A stretch of 64,000 bases of DNA from contig OZ253494.1 of NCBI GenBank assembly GCA_965262015.1, positions 1,798,001-1,862,000 on the forward strand, read 5' to 3'. The translations under genes and the position numbers were made by a program. Origin of the DNA: G965262015 sp965262015 (lineage in GTDB: Bacteria > Spirochaetota > Leptospiria > Turneriellales > CBDBES01). Under the pieces are notes generated by a model. That model saw only the letters and a list, made by a program, of their open reading frames with translations. It made no database searches and had not been told where the DNA came from. Positions 15,404-24,643 of the stretch are shown one piece after another (the stretch's first letter is position 1; each line of letters begins with the position of its first letter).

Positions 15404-18070
15404 ATGAATTTTTTGCTACATTATCTCACCGTCCTTCTAGTTTATTTTGTGGTAGGATTTATTAGTGTTATTAATACTGTGGAGTTAGGGTGGTATCCTA
15501 AGAAAAAAATTGCTACATCCGTGGTTTTTTATGCCGTACATAACTCCCAAGAGTTATCAAGACCAGTATTATATATAGCGACAGCAAGTTTGTTAAGTCC
15601 ATTTGTAAAAGGTAAACTCAACAGTTTAACTATTCGCTTACATAAATGGGAAAAATCTCAAATGCGCCAGTTTAATGTAGCACGTGTGCGTATGCCTCCA
15701 TCAAATGTATTATTTCCTTTGAACTTATCTTTGGCCTATCATAAAGAGCATATTATATTGTGTTGGCAAGAAACAGATCTGGGTACAGTAGAAACCTATA
15801 TTAAATATGTTGAAAGTAAAGATGGAGGAAAACATTTTTCCAAAATAAAAACTTTTCATGGGAAGAAAGGGAAAATTTATTTATTACCCGTGTTAAAAGT
15901 AGATCAAAAAGGACGTTTTAGTCTTTTTTACCAGAGAAAGTTATCTAACAACCGCTTCACCTTGGAACAAGCTGTTTATAAGAGTTCAGGCTTTAAACCT
16001 TATACCTTAATTGTAAAGGATATTCGCTCTGCCAGTTATGGTGTCTTTTTCCCTTCCATTGTTATGCAGAATAAAACCATACGTGTTTTTTTCCAGGATA
16101 AACTTAAAAATAACCACCAAGATGATTTATTTTATGCACATTCTGATAATCGTGGATATAGTTATGATAATGCTGATAGTCTAACTAAGGACTCTCTACA
16201 AGATCTAGTTCCCAATGCCATTATGATTAAAAATAATTATGAATGGGTATGGCAAAAGCAGGATGGTGAAAGTTCTGATATTTATTATGCCGGTGACAAA
16301 GTACTTCCTGTAAAAATAACCTCATTAAAGAGTCCATCTTACCATCCTAGCATTAATTATACGGATTCGGTGGGTAGGGTAATTGTATGGCATGATTTTC
16401 GAGTGAACCCACCCCAAATCTATGCTTCTTTTTTTGATAAAACTGAAATCTCACGACTGAAAAAACCTCATAATGTCAGTCAGTCTAGGTGGTTGGCAGA
16501 GGAACCTCAGTTAATCAATTGGAATAAAAATCTCTATTTATTTTATTTAACTAAGCAGTCGCTTTACATGAGGCAGGTAGATTCTATAGCAAGTCCTATT
16601 CGGATTACATCATCTACTCATCGTTTTTCTGTGCCTTCTAGGCGACGTACAGGATTCTTCAGATTGGCATTTGGGTTTGAGCCTTCAGGAATAGCTTCTG
16701 TGGCGTGGGCCCAAGATAAAAAACCTGATACAGTGCCTTTACTTTACAATATTCTAGGTGCAACTAATCATATTACTCTTACAAATATCACCCCAGGTAA
16801 TTATTACTTGCATGTTAGATATAAGGATAGGGCTGGCAATGAATCACCAACATCCCATTATCACTTTATTCTAGATACAACCGTCCCATCAAAGCCGATT
16901 ATCCAGTCTGATACACATCTACATGCAACTGTCTCTATAGAAAAAGATGCAAAATTTAGATTTTATTCAGAAGATGACTCTGGTGTTAAATACTATTCTT
17001 ATGCTTTTTCTCCCAATAGAAGTGCACCCTTATCAAAACGCACAGAAAATGGAGAATTAAAGTTCCTAGATTTAGAACCTGGGATCTATTATCTTCAAAT
17101 TCATGCTACTGATTTTGCGGACAATAAATCAAAAAGAGCTGTGCATAAGGTAATTGTAGAGAGTGTTGATTATTCCTTAATAGTGGATACAAATATCGCT
17201 AATAGTCAACTTAAAGAAGATAACTTACAGATAAATACCGTTGATACCAAAGATTATCAGGTTGATAGCATTTATTATGCCATTGGGACAGATAAAATAG
17301 ATCCTTTTGAAAAAGGTATACAAATAGATTTCACGGAAGAGCACAATTACAAGAGTAGTAGTATTCCCCTAGATAAGTTCCGTAAAAAAAGACTATATTT
17401 GCTTTCTCTTGGCTATATTTCCAAAAAAAATAAGAAAAGTAATATAAAATATTTCCCATTTGAATATATAGGTTCGCAATGGTCACCCCGAACAGTGGCA
17501 CGGCCAACAGTAGAAGAAACATCGATAGTAGAAGAAGCACCAATAGCAGAAGAAGCACCAGCAGAGAGTGCAATAACAAACATACCGATAGAGAGAGAAG
17601 TGCAAGTTCCAACCCCACAGTATTCCCAAACATCTGTTACGATTACACCTACCATTGATGTATCTAGGATTAATGAAAAACATAGTATTTACAAGGTACA
17701 ATTCTCTATACCCGCAAATTATCGTCGTCATCTTCGAGGCTACTTTTGGCATCTAACGGATTTACCTTTAGTACCTTCTGATATTCATAAAATTAACTCA
17801 AATGGTGGGCCAGAGTACATTTATAATCTTGAACCGGGTATTTATTATTTGTCTGTAATGCCTCTTTTAAAAAATCGCCATAGATATTTGTCTTCGTCTT
17901 ATTCCTATGTTCGTTTAGTTGTTAAAAACACTTCTTTCTTCTCTAAGTTTAAATTATATTTTTTACTATCACTAATTGGTAGCTTAGTAGTATTAGCAGT
18001 TTATTATAGAAATTTAGTATATTTCTATTTGTCTGCCTTGCGTCAAAATACATTATCTAGGAAAAGATAG
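15404..18070 (+). CDS. Large membrane-anchored exported protein with Asp-box propeller
   Basis: I recognise no named family. The protein (888 aa) has an N-terminal hydrophobic segment (about 7-27). A propeller-like half carries at least two BNR/Asp-box motifs (SKDGGKHFSK and SDNRGYSYD, around residues 145 and 245), as in sialidase-like folds. Two Ig/Y_Y_Y-like modules with LEPGIYYLQIHATD and NLEPGIYYLSV patterns follow, interrupted by an acidic VEE/EEAP-rich linker (about 700-730). Near the C-terminus is a transmembrane segment (about 848-868) with a short basic tail. No sialidase active-site arginine triad can be assigned by eye. It probably works with its neighbour at 18077, which has a similar layout. 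Confidence 0.7.
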   Translation: MNFLLHYLTVLLVYFVVGFISVINTVELGWYPKKKIATSVVFYAVHNSQELSRPVLYIATASLLSPFVKGKLNSLTIRLHKWEKSQMRQFNVARVRMPPSNVLFPLNLSLAYHKEHIILCWQETDLGTVETYIKYVESKDGGKHFSKIKTFHGKKGKIYLLPVLKVDQKGRFSLFYQRKLSNNRFTLEQAVYKSSGFKPYTLIVKDIRSASYGVFFPSIVMQNKTIRVFFQDKLKNNHQDDLFYAHSDNRGYSYDNADSLTKDSLQDLVPNAIMIKNNYEWVWQKQDGESSDIYYAGDKVLPVKITSLKSPSYHPSINYTDSVGRVIVWHDFRVNPPQIYASFFDKTEISRLKKPHNVSQSRWLAEEPQLINWNKNLYLFYLTKQSLYMRQVDSIASPIRITSSTHRFSVPSRRRTGFFRLAFGFEPSGIASVAWAQDKKPDTVPLLYNILGATNHITLTNITPGNYYLHVRYKDRAGNESPTSHYHFILDTTVPSKPIIQSDTHLHATVSIEKDAKFRFYSEDDSGVKYYSYAFSPNRSAPLSKRTENGELKFLDLEPGIYYLQIHATDFADNKSKRAVHKVIVESVDYSLIVDTNIANSQLKEDNLQINTVDTKDYQVDSIYYAIGTDKIDPFEKGIQIDFTEEHNYKSSSIPLDKFRKKRLYLLSLGYISKKNKKSNIKYFPFEYIGSQWSPRTVARPTVEETSIVEEAPIAEEAPAESAITNIPIEREVQVPTPQYSQTSVTITPTIDVSRINEKHSIYKVQFSIPANYRRHLRGYFWHLTDLPLVPSDIHKINSNGGPEYIYNLEPGIYYLSVMPLLKNRHRYLSSSYSYVRLVVKNTSFFSKFKLYFLLSLIGSLVVLAVYYRNLVYFYLSALRQNTLSRKR

Positions 18071-18076
18071 TAAAGT

Positions 18077-19822
18077 ATGTCTAGTCGTAATTTTCTTTAT
18101 ATTGCTATTTTATGTAGTATCTGCTTTTCTCCGTATTTGGTGTCTAAATCAAAATCTCTAAAGAATTTATGGCCTTTAGCAAATAGTCGCCTAATTCATC
18201 TAAAAGACTTTGCTTGGTATAATAAATTTTTGACTTTGGTAGATGATACAGATATTGTCTTGGTTAGTCCGTCCACAAACCAAACAAATAATATATTCTC
18301 TTTCCCTTATGATATTGTTGCAGTTCAGGGTTTACGCCTCAATAGAGGAGTGCTTATTGCAGGTTTATCTAAGAATAGAAGGATAATTAACTTTGTAGGT
18401 TTTAGTGACAAATGGAATATGGTGTACCAGGAGACTTTACGCTTGCCTTATGTTATCGCTTCATTTGATGCACAATTAAATAATAGAGGACGTCCTCTTA
18501 TTTTGCTACACAGCTATAACCAACAAAATCATTTAATTTCCTTATGGGATGATGGAAATTTACATGAATTATATAGATCCCATTATAATATTAAGGCTAG
18601 TATAATCGAGCAATCAACTAACTCTGTACATATTTTACACCAAAGTACAGCAGAACAGATATGGTTAATATATAAGGATGATCAATACCATGAATTTAAG
18701 CTACCTATCCAGTTAGTACAGAACTTTTTCTTAACCGTTGACCATACCGTATTGTTATTAGGTGTCGATGCGAAGGGTACTTTATGGAGATTTTCATTGA
18801 ACAACCAAAAATTATCCAGTGTGCGTGTTTATCGAGACCCCAGATTAATTTTTGTAAGTCAAATTACCTTGGTGTATCACAAAAGTAAACTCAGCCTTTT
18901 TATGGTATCCAATGATAAAGGTTATATTTGGAAAGTTGACTTCAAAAATTTTATTAAGAATCCTAGACTAAACCGTGTTAGTAAACAACGTATACTAGGT
19001 AATACTTCCCTACATCCTATATACTTAGGAGAGAATTTAAATATATTAATAGAAACACCATTAAAACATGTTTACCTTACTTCTTGGGGTGCGGATAAGT
19101 TAGCAATTTATGATGTAAAATGGAAAATATCAGGTGAAAAAACAGCTCAATTAACAATTTCTTGGAAAAATGCTAAAAAATCTACCAAGTTATTATATAG
19201 TTATCTAATGGATCAAAAATCTAATTCAGAGCCTTTGGATGAATACAGCTATCTTCCAAGGAATCAGGCTATACTTTATAACCTCAAAGAGGGAAATTAT
19301 ATTTTACATCTTCAAGCATATGATAAAAAAGCGAAGATAAAATCACCTATTTATCATATACCTATTTTGTTGTTATATACTCCACCAGAACCTAAGATTA
19401 GTTTCTTAAATGAGATTTCACCTTCTGTGTTTCATCCAGGTGCCATAAGGTTTTACATACAGGATAAATTGGATATAAACTACTATGCAGAAGTAAATAA
19501 AATACCTGTTTATACGCCAAAGAAAAAACTTCAGTTAAAATCTCGTATTGCTGATATCTATGTTGGTGAATCAGAGGACTGGTATTATTTACACATGCGT
19601 TCACAAGAACCCAATACAAAGAAGTATAGCACAGTTTTACATGTACCTTTCTCGATGCGTCCATCAGGCACATCTCTTGAGGGTGGTAATGGTTTCATTG
19701 ACCATATCTATCATGAATTACAGCTTCTATTAAAAAAGACAGATTCTGTTAATAATCAAAATTCTATTAATGAGATTAGAAAGAGACTAGATGTTTTGCA
19801 AGAGAAATTAGAAAATGATTAA
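18077..19822 (+). CDS. Exported propeller-like protein, function unknown
   Basis: A 581-residue protein with a signal segment (about residues 5-24). A region of short beta-rich repeats without a recognisable signature covers about 30-340, compatible with a propeller. Then come two beta modules, one with the NLKEGNYILHLQAYDKKAKI pattern also present in the preceding protein. The C-terminal 40 residues are charged and helical (SINEIRKRLDVLQEKLEND), possibly a short coiled coil. It starts 6 nt after the preceding gene and its stop overlaps the next ATG (TAATG), so the genes are probably co-translated. Confidence 0.7.
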   Translation: MSSRNFLYIAILCSICFSPYLVSKSKSLKNLWPLANSRLIHLKDFAWYNKFLTLVDDTDIVLVSPSTNQTNNIFSFPYDIVAVQGLRLNRGVLIAGLSKNRRIINFVGFSDKWNMVYQETLRLPYVIASFDAQLNNRGRPLILLHSYNQQNHLISLWDDGNLHELYRSHYNIKASIIEQSTNSVHILHQSTAEQIWLIYKDDQYHEFKLPIQLVQNFFLTVDHTVLLLGVDAKGTLWRFSLNNQKLSSVRVYRDPRLIFVSQITLVYHKSKLSLFMVSNDKGYIWKVDFKNFIKNPRLNRVSKQRILGNTSLHPIYLGENLNILIETPLKHVYLTSWGADKLAIYDVKWKISGEKTAQLTISWKNAKKSTKLLYSYLMDQKSNSEPLDEYSYLPRNQAILYNLKEGNYILHLQAYDKKAKIKSPIYHIPILLLYTPPEPKISFLNEISPSVFHPGAIRFYIQDKLDINYYAEVNKIPVYTPKKKLQLKSRIADIYVGESEDWYYLHMRSQEPNTKKYSTVLHVPFSMRPSGTSLEGGNGFIDHIYHELQLLLKKTDSVNNQNSINEIRKRLDVLQEKLEND

Positions 19823-20538
19823 TGTATGATATTGTACTCTGTTCTCCTTGGAACTTCATTTCCAATACACAAACCAATATCTTACATTTGCCTTTAACCA
19901 AGATAAAGTCTTATGGTTGGGGTCGTCTTAAACAAACAATTACCAAGAACTATGATATTGGAGTGTTAACTTCAAAAAGTGTGATATTTTGTACGTTTTC
20001 CCTAGATCGTCTTCCCGTTAAACGCATTATTTGTATTGGACCTAGCACAGCACGTGTATTTTACGAACACTATCCAAAATCAAATAAGGTTTATGTTCCC
20101 CCTACATATAATGCATTAGCAGTGGCAGAATGGATTATCCAGCATGTGAAAGGCAAGTCTGTCTTATGGCTAGGTGGGAGAAATGGTATAAAAACAGGAA
20201 TAGAATTACTACGTGATCAGCTATATTCAGTGGATATAGTTGACACGCATCAGTCCTGCTTTCTAGATAGAAAGACAATCGAAAATAGTATTAAACACTT
20301 AGTAGAACTCACTCCTTTTATAGAAGAAGAGAAATATTGGGTCTTGACTTCACCTTCTTCTGCGATGAGTTATATTCGTAATGGTTTGTATAGGAAACAA
20401 CATCACATTGCTTGCTTAGGCAAGGAAACCCAGTCAACTTTGCTACAGAATAAGATTACTCCTTATTATGTAGCTCGTCATAGTACATTGGATCATTTAT
20501 TGAGTGATATATCATGTCTGATGCTGGGTTATAAGTAA
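19822..20538 (+). CDS. hemD: Uroporphyrinogen-III synthase family protein
   Basis: The two-lobed HemD pattern is visible. The first lobe has an LTSKSVI segment followed by IICIGPSTARVF; the second has VLTSPSSAMSYI followed by IACLGKETQSTL. These duplicated (V)LTS and (C)xG.xT signatures bind the linear tetrapyrrole in HemD enzymes, which close hydroxymethylbilane to uroporphyrinogen III. The length (238 aa) is normal. Sequence conservation in this family is low, so the function is likely rather than certain. No other haem gene is in the window, and its place at the end of an envelope operon is unusual. Confidence 0.7.
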   Translation: MYDIVLCSPWNFISNTQTNILHLPLTKIKSYGWGRLKQTITKNYDIGVLTSKSVIFCTFSLDRLPVKRIICIGPSTARVFYEHYPKSNKVYVPPTYNALAVAEWIIQHVKGKSVLWLGGRNGIKTGIELLRDQLYSVDIVDTHQSCFLDRKTIENSIKHLVELTPFIEEEKYWVLTSPSSAMSYIRNGLYRKQHHIACLGKETQSTLLQNKITPYYVARHSTLDHLLSDISCLMLGYK

Positions 20539-20563
20539 AAAAAGGCAGTGTTTCCACTGCCTA
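20536..20563 (-). terminator. Rho-independent terminator of the first flaB gene
   Basis: Read on the minus strand, AGGCAGTG-GAAA-CACTGCCT forms a perfect 8-bp stem followed at once by eight bases, mostly T. It lies 26 nt beyond the flaB stop and just after the convergent hemD. Confidence 0.85.
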
Positions 20564-20588
20564 AAGTCCATTTTACAGGGTCGTTATT

Positions 20589-21431
20589 TTATCCGATCAG
20601 TCGCAAAATCGTTTGTGATTGATTATTTGACTTGGATAACATCGCCATACCACTCTGTAACAATATTTGTCGTGTTGTGAGGTTTACCATCTCCTCGGCC
20701 ATGTCAGCATCACGAATACGCGATTCAGATGCCTGCACGTTCTCATAGGCTGTCATTAAACCTCTAGCAACATTCTCTAAGCGATTTTGGTAAGCTCCTA
20801 AATCAGCTCTTTGCTTCAGTAGTTTTTCCAAACTACTATCTATTACTCCAATTAATTCATTTGCTCTTGTAATTGTAGAAATTGAAGCAATGGTGTTGTT
20901 GCTTTTTAAGTTGAATGCTGTTGCCGTCATTGTAGCAATATATACCCTTTCACGTTGATACATATTTGGCCCCATGTGAAACCACATCGAAGCACGTCTA
21001 GACGTTCTAGAGAAATCACCTTGAAACAATTGGAAGCGGTTAAATTCCGCTTGGGAAGCTATTCTATCTATTTCGTCAATTAATTGAGATACTTCAATCT
21101 GCATTAATTGGCGATCTTCACTAGTGTAGATCCCATTTGCTGCTTGGATAGACAAAACACGCATTCTCTGGAATACATTTGTCACTTGTTCAAGATAACC
21201 TTCGGCAGTTTGTACAAAACTCATACCATCTTCAGTATTACGTTCAGCCTGCCTTAATCCTAAAATTTGTGTTTTGAGTTTTTCTGCAACTGCTAAGCCC
21301 GAGGCATCATCTCCTGCACGGGTTATTCTCATGCCCGAAGATAACTTTCTTGTGGTACTATCTATGTCCCACTGGTTAAACTTCAAAACTCTATGAGTGT
21401 TAATTGCACTCATATTGTGATTAATAATCAT
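20589..21431 (-). CDS. flaB: Flagellin FlaB (core filament protein), copy 1
   Basis: A 280-residue protein with conserved flagellin N- and C-terminal domains (MIINHNMSAINTHR; SSGMRITRAGDDASGLAVAE; C-terminal SESRIRDADMAEEM and LLQSGMAMLSKSNNQSQT). It has almost no variable middle domain, as in spirochaete FlaB proteins of the periplasmic flagellar core. The ATG at 21431 follows AAGGAG at 8-nt spacing; the upstream GTG (21440) overlaps that site and is rejected. A terminator follows the gene and another precedes it, so it is probably transcribed separately from the second copy. I see no convincing sigma28 promoter. Confidence 0.96.
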   Translation of the reverse strand: MIINHNMSAINTHRVLKFNQWDIDSTTRKLSSGMRITRAGDDASGLAVAEKLKTQILGLRQAERNTEDGMSFVQTAEGYLEQVTNVFQRMRVLSIQAANGIYTSEDRQLMQIEVSQLIDEIDRIASQAEFNRFQLFQGDFSRTSRRASMWFHMGPNMYQRERVYIATMTATAFNLKSNNTIASISTITRANELIGVIDSSLEKLLKQRADLGAYQNRLENVARGLMTAYENVQASESRIRDADMAEEMVNLTTRQILLQSGMAMLSKSNNQSQTILRLIG

Positions 21432-21481
21432 CGTAGACACTCCTTGTCATTTATTTGGTCTTCTTTGATACAATTTATATC

Positions 21482-21632
21482 TCAGATTCCCAAGAAAATT
21501 CACGTGAAAAAAAGTTATACGGGATAGTACGAACAAATATCCCGTATAACTACTTAGTTTGGAAGGAAGATCAATAAATTTTATTAATCCGAAATTACAC
21601 TTAATCATGTGATATCTCTTGGGAATCTGAAC
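21482..21632. repeat. Imperfect long inverted repeat between the flaB genes
   Basis: CAGATTCCCAAGA at 21483 is matched in inverted orientation by TCTTGGGAATCTG near 21615. The similarity continues inward (AATTCACGTGA against TCATGTGAT). About 95 bp, including the strong terminator hairpin, lie between the arms. The order of nested repeats suggests a small palindromic element or a large folded leader upstream of flaB copy 1. Confidence 0.6.
21507..21551 (-). terminator. Strong Rho-independent terminator of the second flaB gene
   Basis: AGTTATACGGGATA (21513-21526) and TATCCCGTATAACT (21538-21551) form a perfect 14-bp stem with an 11-nt loop. On the minus strand the stem is followed by seven consecutive T residues. 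It lies about 245 nt beyond the stop of flaB copy 2 and about 75 nt upstream of copy 1. Confidence 0.9.
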
Positions 21633-21795
21633 TATGTAACATTTACATGTTCTGTATACCAAGACAAAGAATTTAGGATAGCAAGTCAGCTAACCTATCT
21701 ACATTTTCAAATAGCATAGAAACATAAGCCGTTATTTTACTACGGCCTATATCCCTTTGTACTCTTACTTTCTTTCGTTATTGGTCATATCAATA

Positions 21796-22641
21796 CTATC
21801 TCAATAGTTGTAGAACTGTTTGAGATTGTGCATTGGCCTGTGCTACCATAGCTGTACCACTTTGAACAAGAATCTGATTTCTAGTGAAATCACTCATCTC
21901 TTCCGCCATATCTACGTCTCTGATACGAGATTCAGAAGCCTGAATATTCTCGTAAGCACTCATTAGCCCTTTTGAGGCGTACTCCATACGATTGTAATAG
22001 GCTCCTAAATTTGCCCTCTCTTTGTTGACAATAAAGAGAGCTTCATCCATTAAACCAATTACTTCATTAGATTTTGTTGCTGTCGACAGGCTGATATTTG
22101 TTCCATCGGCGTTTTTCATTTTCAATGCATTCGCCGTCATAGTTTTAACATATATCCTTTCACGTTGATGTGTATTAGCTCCAATGTGTAACCACATCGA
22201 AGTGTTTCTTGAGGTTCTAGAGAAATCACCTTGAAATAATTTCAAGGTATTAAATTCTGCCACAGAAGCTATTCTATCTACTTCATCAATTAACTGTGAT
22301 ACCTCCACTTGTATCATCAAACGGTCTTCTTGCGTATAGATACCATTAGAACTTTGTACAGACAAAGTTCTAATCCTATGTACCATCGCAGCAGTTTGGT
22401 GCAGATAACCTTCAGCAGTTTGTATAAAACTCATCCCATCTTCTGCGTTTCTTTCCGCTTGACGTAAACCTTTGATCTGCGCACGCATCTTTTCGGATAC
22501 AGCTAAGCCAGAAGCATCATCCCCTGCCTTATTGATACGCATACCACTTGAAAGTTTTTCCATGTTATGGTTTACATCCCAGTGCTTAAACTTGAGCACA
22601 CGATTAGAATTAATCGCTGCCATGTTATGGTTTATGATCAT
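21796..22641 (-). CDS. flaB: Flagellin FlaB (core filament protein), copy 2
   Basis: A 281-residue paralogue of copy 1 with the same domain plan: MIINHNMAAINSNRVLKF, KAGDDASGLAVSEKM, C-terminal ESRIRDVDMAEEM and LVQSGTAMVAQANAQSQT. Spirochaetes commonly carry several FlaB proteins that mix in one periplasmic filament. A near-perfect Shine-Dalgarno (AGGAGG, 8-nt spacing) precedes the ATG, which fits high expression. The gene is divergent from yicC, with about 225 bp between them holding promoters I cannot assign confidently. Confidence 0.96.
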   Translation of the reverse strand: MIINHNMAAINSNRVLKFKHWDVNHNMEKLSSGMRINKAGDDASGLAVSEKMRAQIKGLRQAERNAEDGMSFIQTAEGYLHQTAAMVHRIRTLSVQSSNGIYTQEDRLMIQVEVSQLIDEVDRIASVAEFNTLKLFQGDFSRTSRNTSMWLHIGANTHQRERIYVKTMTANALKMKNADGTNISLSTATKSNEVIGLMDEALFIVNKERANLGAYYNRMEYASKGLMSAYENIQASESRIRDVDMAEEMSDFTRNQILVQSGTAMVAQANAQSQTVLQLLR

Positions 22642-22866
22642 TTTCGACTCCTCCTTGAATCGCTTTTAAATCTATTTACAATACATATGCTCTGGACATC
22701 CTTATCCCACATGTCTGTATTGCACCCAAATAAACATTCACTTGGATCATAGATTCTCTGTGTGTAATTTCGGAATTCTTATTGTTAAACTAAAAAAGGA
22801 TAAGACAAATAATATTTCCTGGTGTTCTAGTTTAGTTTATTATGATATAGAGGTGCAGTTTAGATA

Positions 22867-23751
22867 ATGTTTAGTATGACAGGTTATGGTGAAAGCCATT
22901 TAACAATCAATCAAAATAAGTTTCGTGTACGTATACGTAGTTTTAACTCTAAGTTTCTAGAACCCTGCTATACATTACCAGAAGGGTTAGAAGGCTTGGT
23001 AAATATCCTAGATAAGCATGTAAAATCTAGACTTAATCGAGGCAAGATAGAAGTTTATCTTGATGCTGACCAAAATACATTCCAGCAACCCTATTTTAAC
23101 AAGAATATATTGGAGCAATACCAAACAGCGTTTGCACAGTTTTATAAAAAAGATAACATAAAAATACCCATGGAATTATTAGTCCAACTACCTGGTTTTA
23201 TTAGTACCAAGTATCAAGGTTTACAGGATATTAGTTCTAAAATAGAATTTTATTTTTTGAGGGCTTTGCTAAAACTTATCCAAGAAAGAAGAAGAGAAGG
23301 TCGCCAGATTAAACGACTTATTAAGATATTACTTAGAACCTTAAAGAAAACACTTTATAAAATAGTCGTTTTGCATAAAAAAGAACATAAAGAACATGTA
23401 AAAATGATTAGAGGCAAATTTAGTCAGCTGGTTGTACGTAATCCAAACTTAGCTAGATCCATAGAAGTTAAAGACAAACTTTGGTATGCCTGTAAAGATG
23501 AGTTAATCAACACATTAGTGAATGATATTGCAGAAGAGATTGCTCGATTGGATATTCACATTAAAAATATGGAGCAGTGTATTGAAGTGGATGATATTGT
23601 AGGCAAGAAATTAGAGTTTTATTCACAAGAGCTAATACGTGAAGTAAATACTTTGACTGCTAAAACAGATAATATTATTATCAATGAATTAGGTATCGCA
23701 ATGAAAGTATCTATTGAGCGCATACGGGAACAAATACGCAACATAGAATAA
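22867..23751 (+). CDS. yicC: YicC family endoribonuclease
   Basis: The start MFSMTGYGE with the following FRVRIRSFNSKFLE is the YicC N-terminal signature. The C-terminal DUF1732 domain is also present (EEIARLDIHIKNM, GKKLEFYSQELIREVNTL, ending IRIREQIRNIE-like), with typical length (294 aa). YicC proteins are RNA endonucleases in enteric bacteria and Bacillus. A ribosome-binding sequence AGAGGTG lies upstream. The following gene is another nuclease-like hydrolase, so the pair may act in RNA turnover. Confidence 0.9.
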   Translation: MFSMTGYGESHLTINQNKFRVRIRSFNSKFLEPCYTLPEGLEGLVNILDKHVKSRLNRGKIEVYLDADQNTFQQPYFNKNILEQYQTAFAQFYKKDNIKIPMELLVQLPGFISTKYQGLQDISSKIEFYFLRALLKLIQERRREGRQIKRLIKILLRTLKKTLYKIVVLHKKEHKEHVKMIRGKFSQLVVRNPNLARSIEVKDKLWYACKDELINTLVNDIAEEIARLDIHIKNMEQCIEVDDIVGKKLEFYSQELIREVNTLTAKTDNIIINELGIAMKVSIERIREQIRNIE

Positions 23752-23785
23752 AGTAAATAGGTATTATTTACTTTATGGACGTATT

Positions 23786-24628
23786 ATGTTAGATTATCGC
23801 TATAAAAATCTTTATGTTAAGTGTATTACCATCGGGGGTATAGAGACATGCTATATCCTTCCACAGTTAGGTATAGCTTTTGACGTTGGCCGTGCACCTA
23901 GATCTTTGATTAATATACCTACTATCTTTTTAACTCATGGCCATTTAGATCATGCATCAGGCTTACCTTATTATGTAGGACAGCGTGCTTTACGTAATTT
24001 ATCTGTTCCAAATGTATATTTATCCAAAAAACTTAAACCTTATTTAGAAAGTATTTTACAACTATGGGGTAAGGTCGAAGACTTCCAAAGCCCCTGTAAT
24101 TTTCATGCTGTTGATCCCCAACAAGATATTTGGATTGGTGATCGTACCTATGTGAGGGTTCTGGATTCATTTCATAGAGTCCCCAGTCATGGTTATGTTA
24201 TTTTTGAGCGTACGATCAAGCTTAAAAAAAAGTATGTGGGCTTGTCATCAGCAGAAATTGTACAACTTAAGAAACAGGGCAAGTTAATTGTAGAAGAAGT
24301 AGATATACCTATATTCGCTTTTTCTGGTGATACAACCATCGAATTTGTTTTACATAATCCCGTTGTATTAGAGGCTAAGGTACTCTTTATGGAGTCAACC
24401 TATCTAGATAAAAAGCGTCCAGTAGAAAGGGCTCGTAAATGGGGCCATACTCATCTAGACGAAATTATCATGAACCAGGATAAATTTAAAAATGAGAAAT
24501 TAGTTCTAGTACATTTATCACAAATTTATTCTAGAGAATCTGTGGCGGCTGTACTAAAGCAATCAGATATTCATCTTAGAGGTAGGCTTGATATTATTTA
24601 TCGTTCTGGTATCTACTCTTACGTGTAA
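23786..24628 (+). CDS. RNase Z-like metallo-beta-lactamase-fold hydrolase
   Basis: It carries the metal-binding HGHLDHASG motif (HxHxDH) at about residues 52-60, a later FSGDTT (metal-bridging Asp region, about residue 183), and histidines in WGHTHLDE and LVLVHLSQ. This order of motifs matches RNase Z/ElaC-like proteins, which mature tRNA 3' ends, although the length (280 aa) and divergence leave other hydrolases of the fold possible. The local tRNA genes do not encode CCA, which is consistent with a need for 3' processing. Confidence 0.75.
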   Translation: MLDYRYKNLYVKCITIGGIETCYILPQLGIAFDVGRAPRSLINIPTIFLTHGHLDHASGLPYYVGQRALRNLSVPNVYLSKKLKPYLESILQLWGKVEDFQSPCNFHAVDPQQDIWIGDRTYVRVLDSFHRVPSHGYVIFERTIKLKKKYVGLSSAEIVQLKKQGKLIVEEVDIPIFAFSGDTTIEFVLHNPVVLEAKVLFMESTYLDKKRPVERARKWGHTHLDEIIMNQDKFKNEKLVLVHLSQIYSRESVAAVLKQSDIHLRGRLDIIYRSGIYSYV

Positions 24629-24643
24629 TATTGGTGCCTGTCT

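Noticed and set aside
21432..22866. Sigma28-type promoters (TAAA-N15-GCCGATAA) before the flaB genes
   Set aside because: Candidate matches have wrong spacing or miss key bases, so I do not report them.
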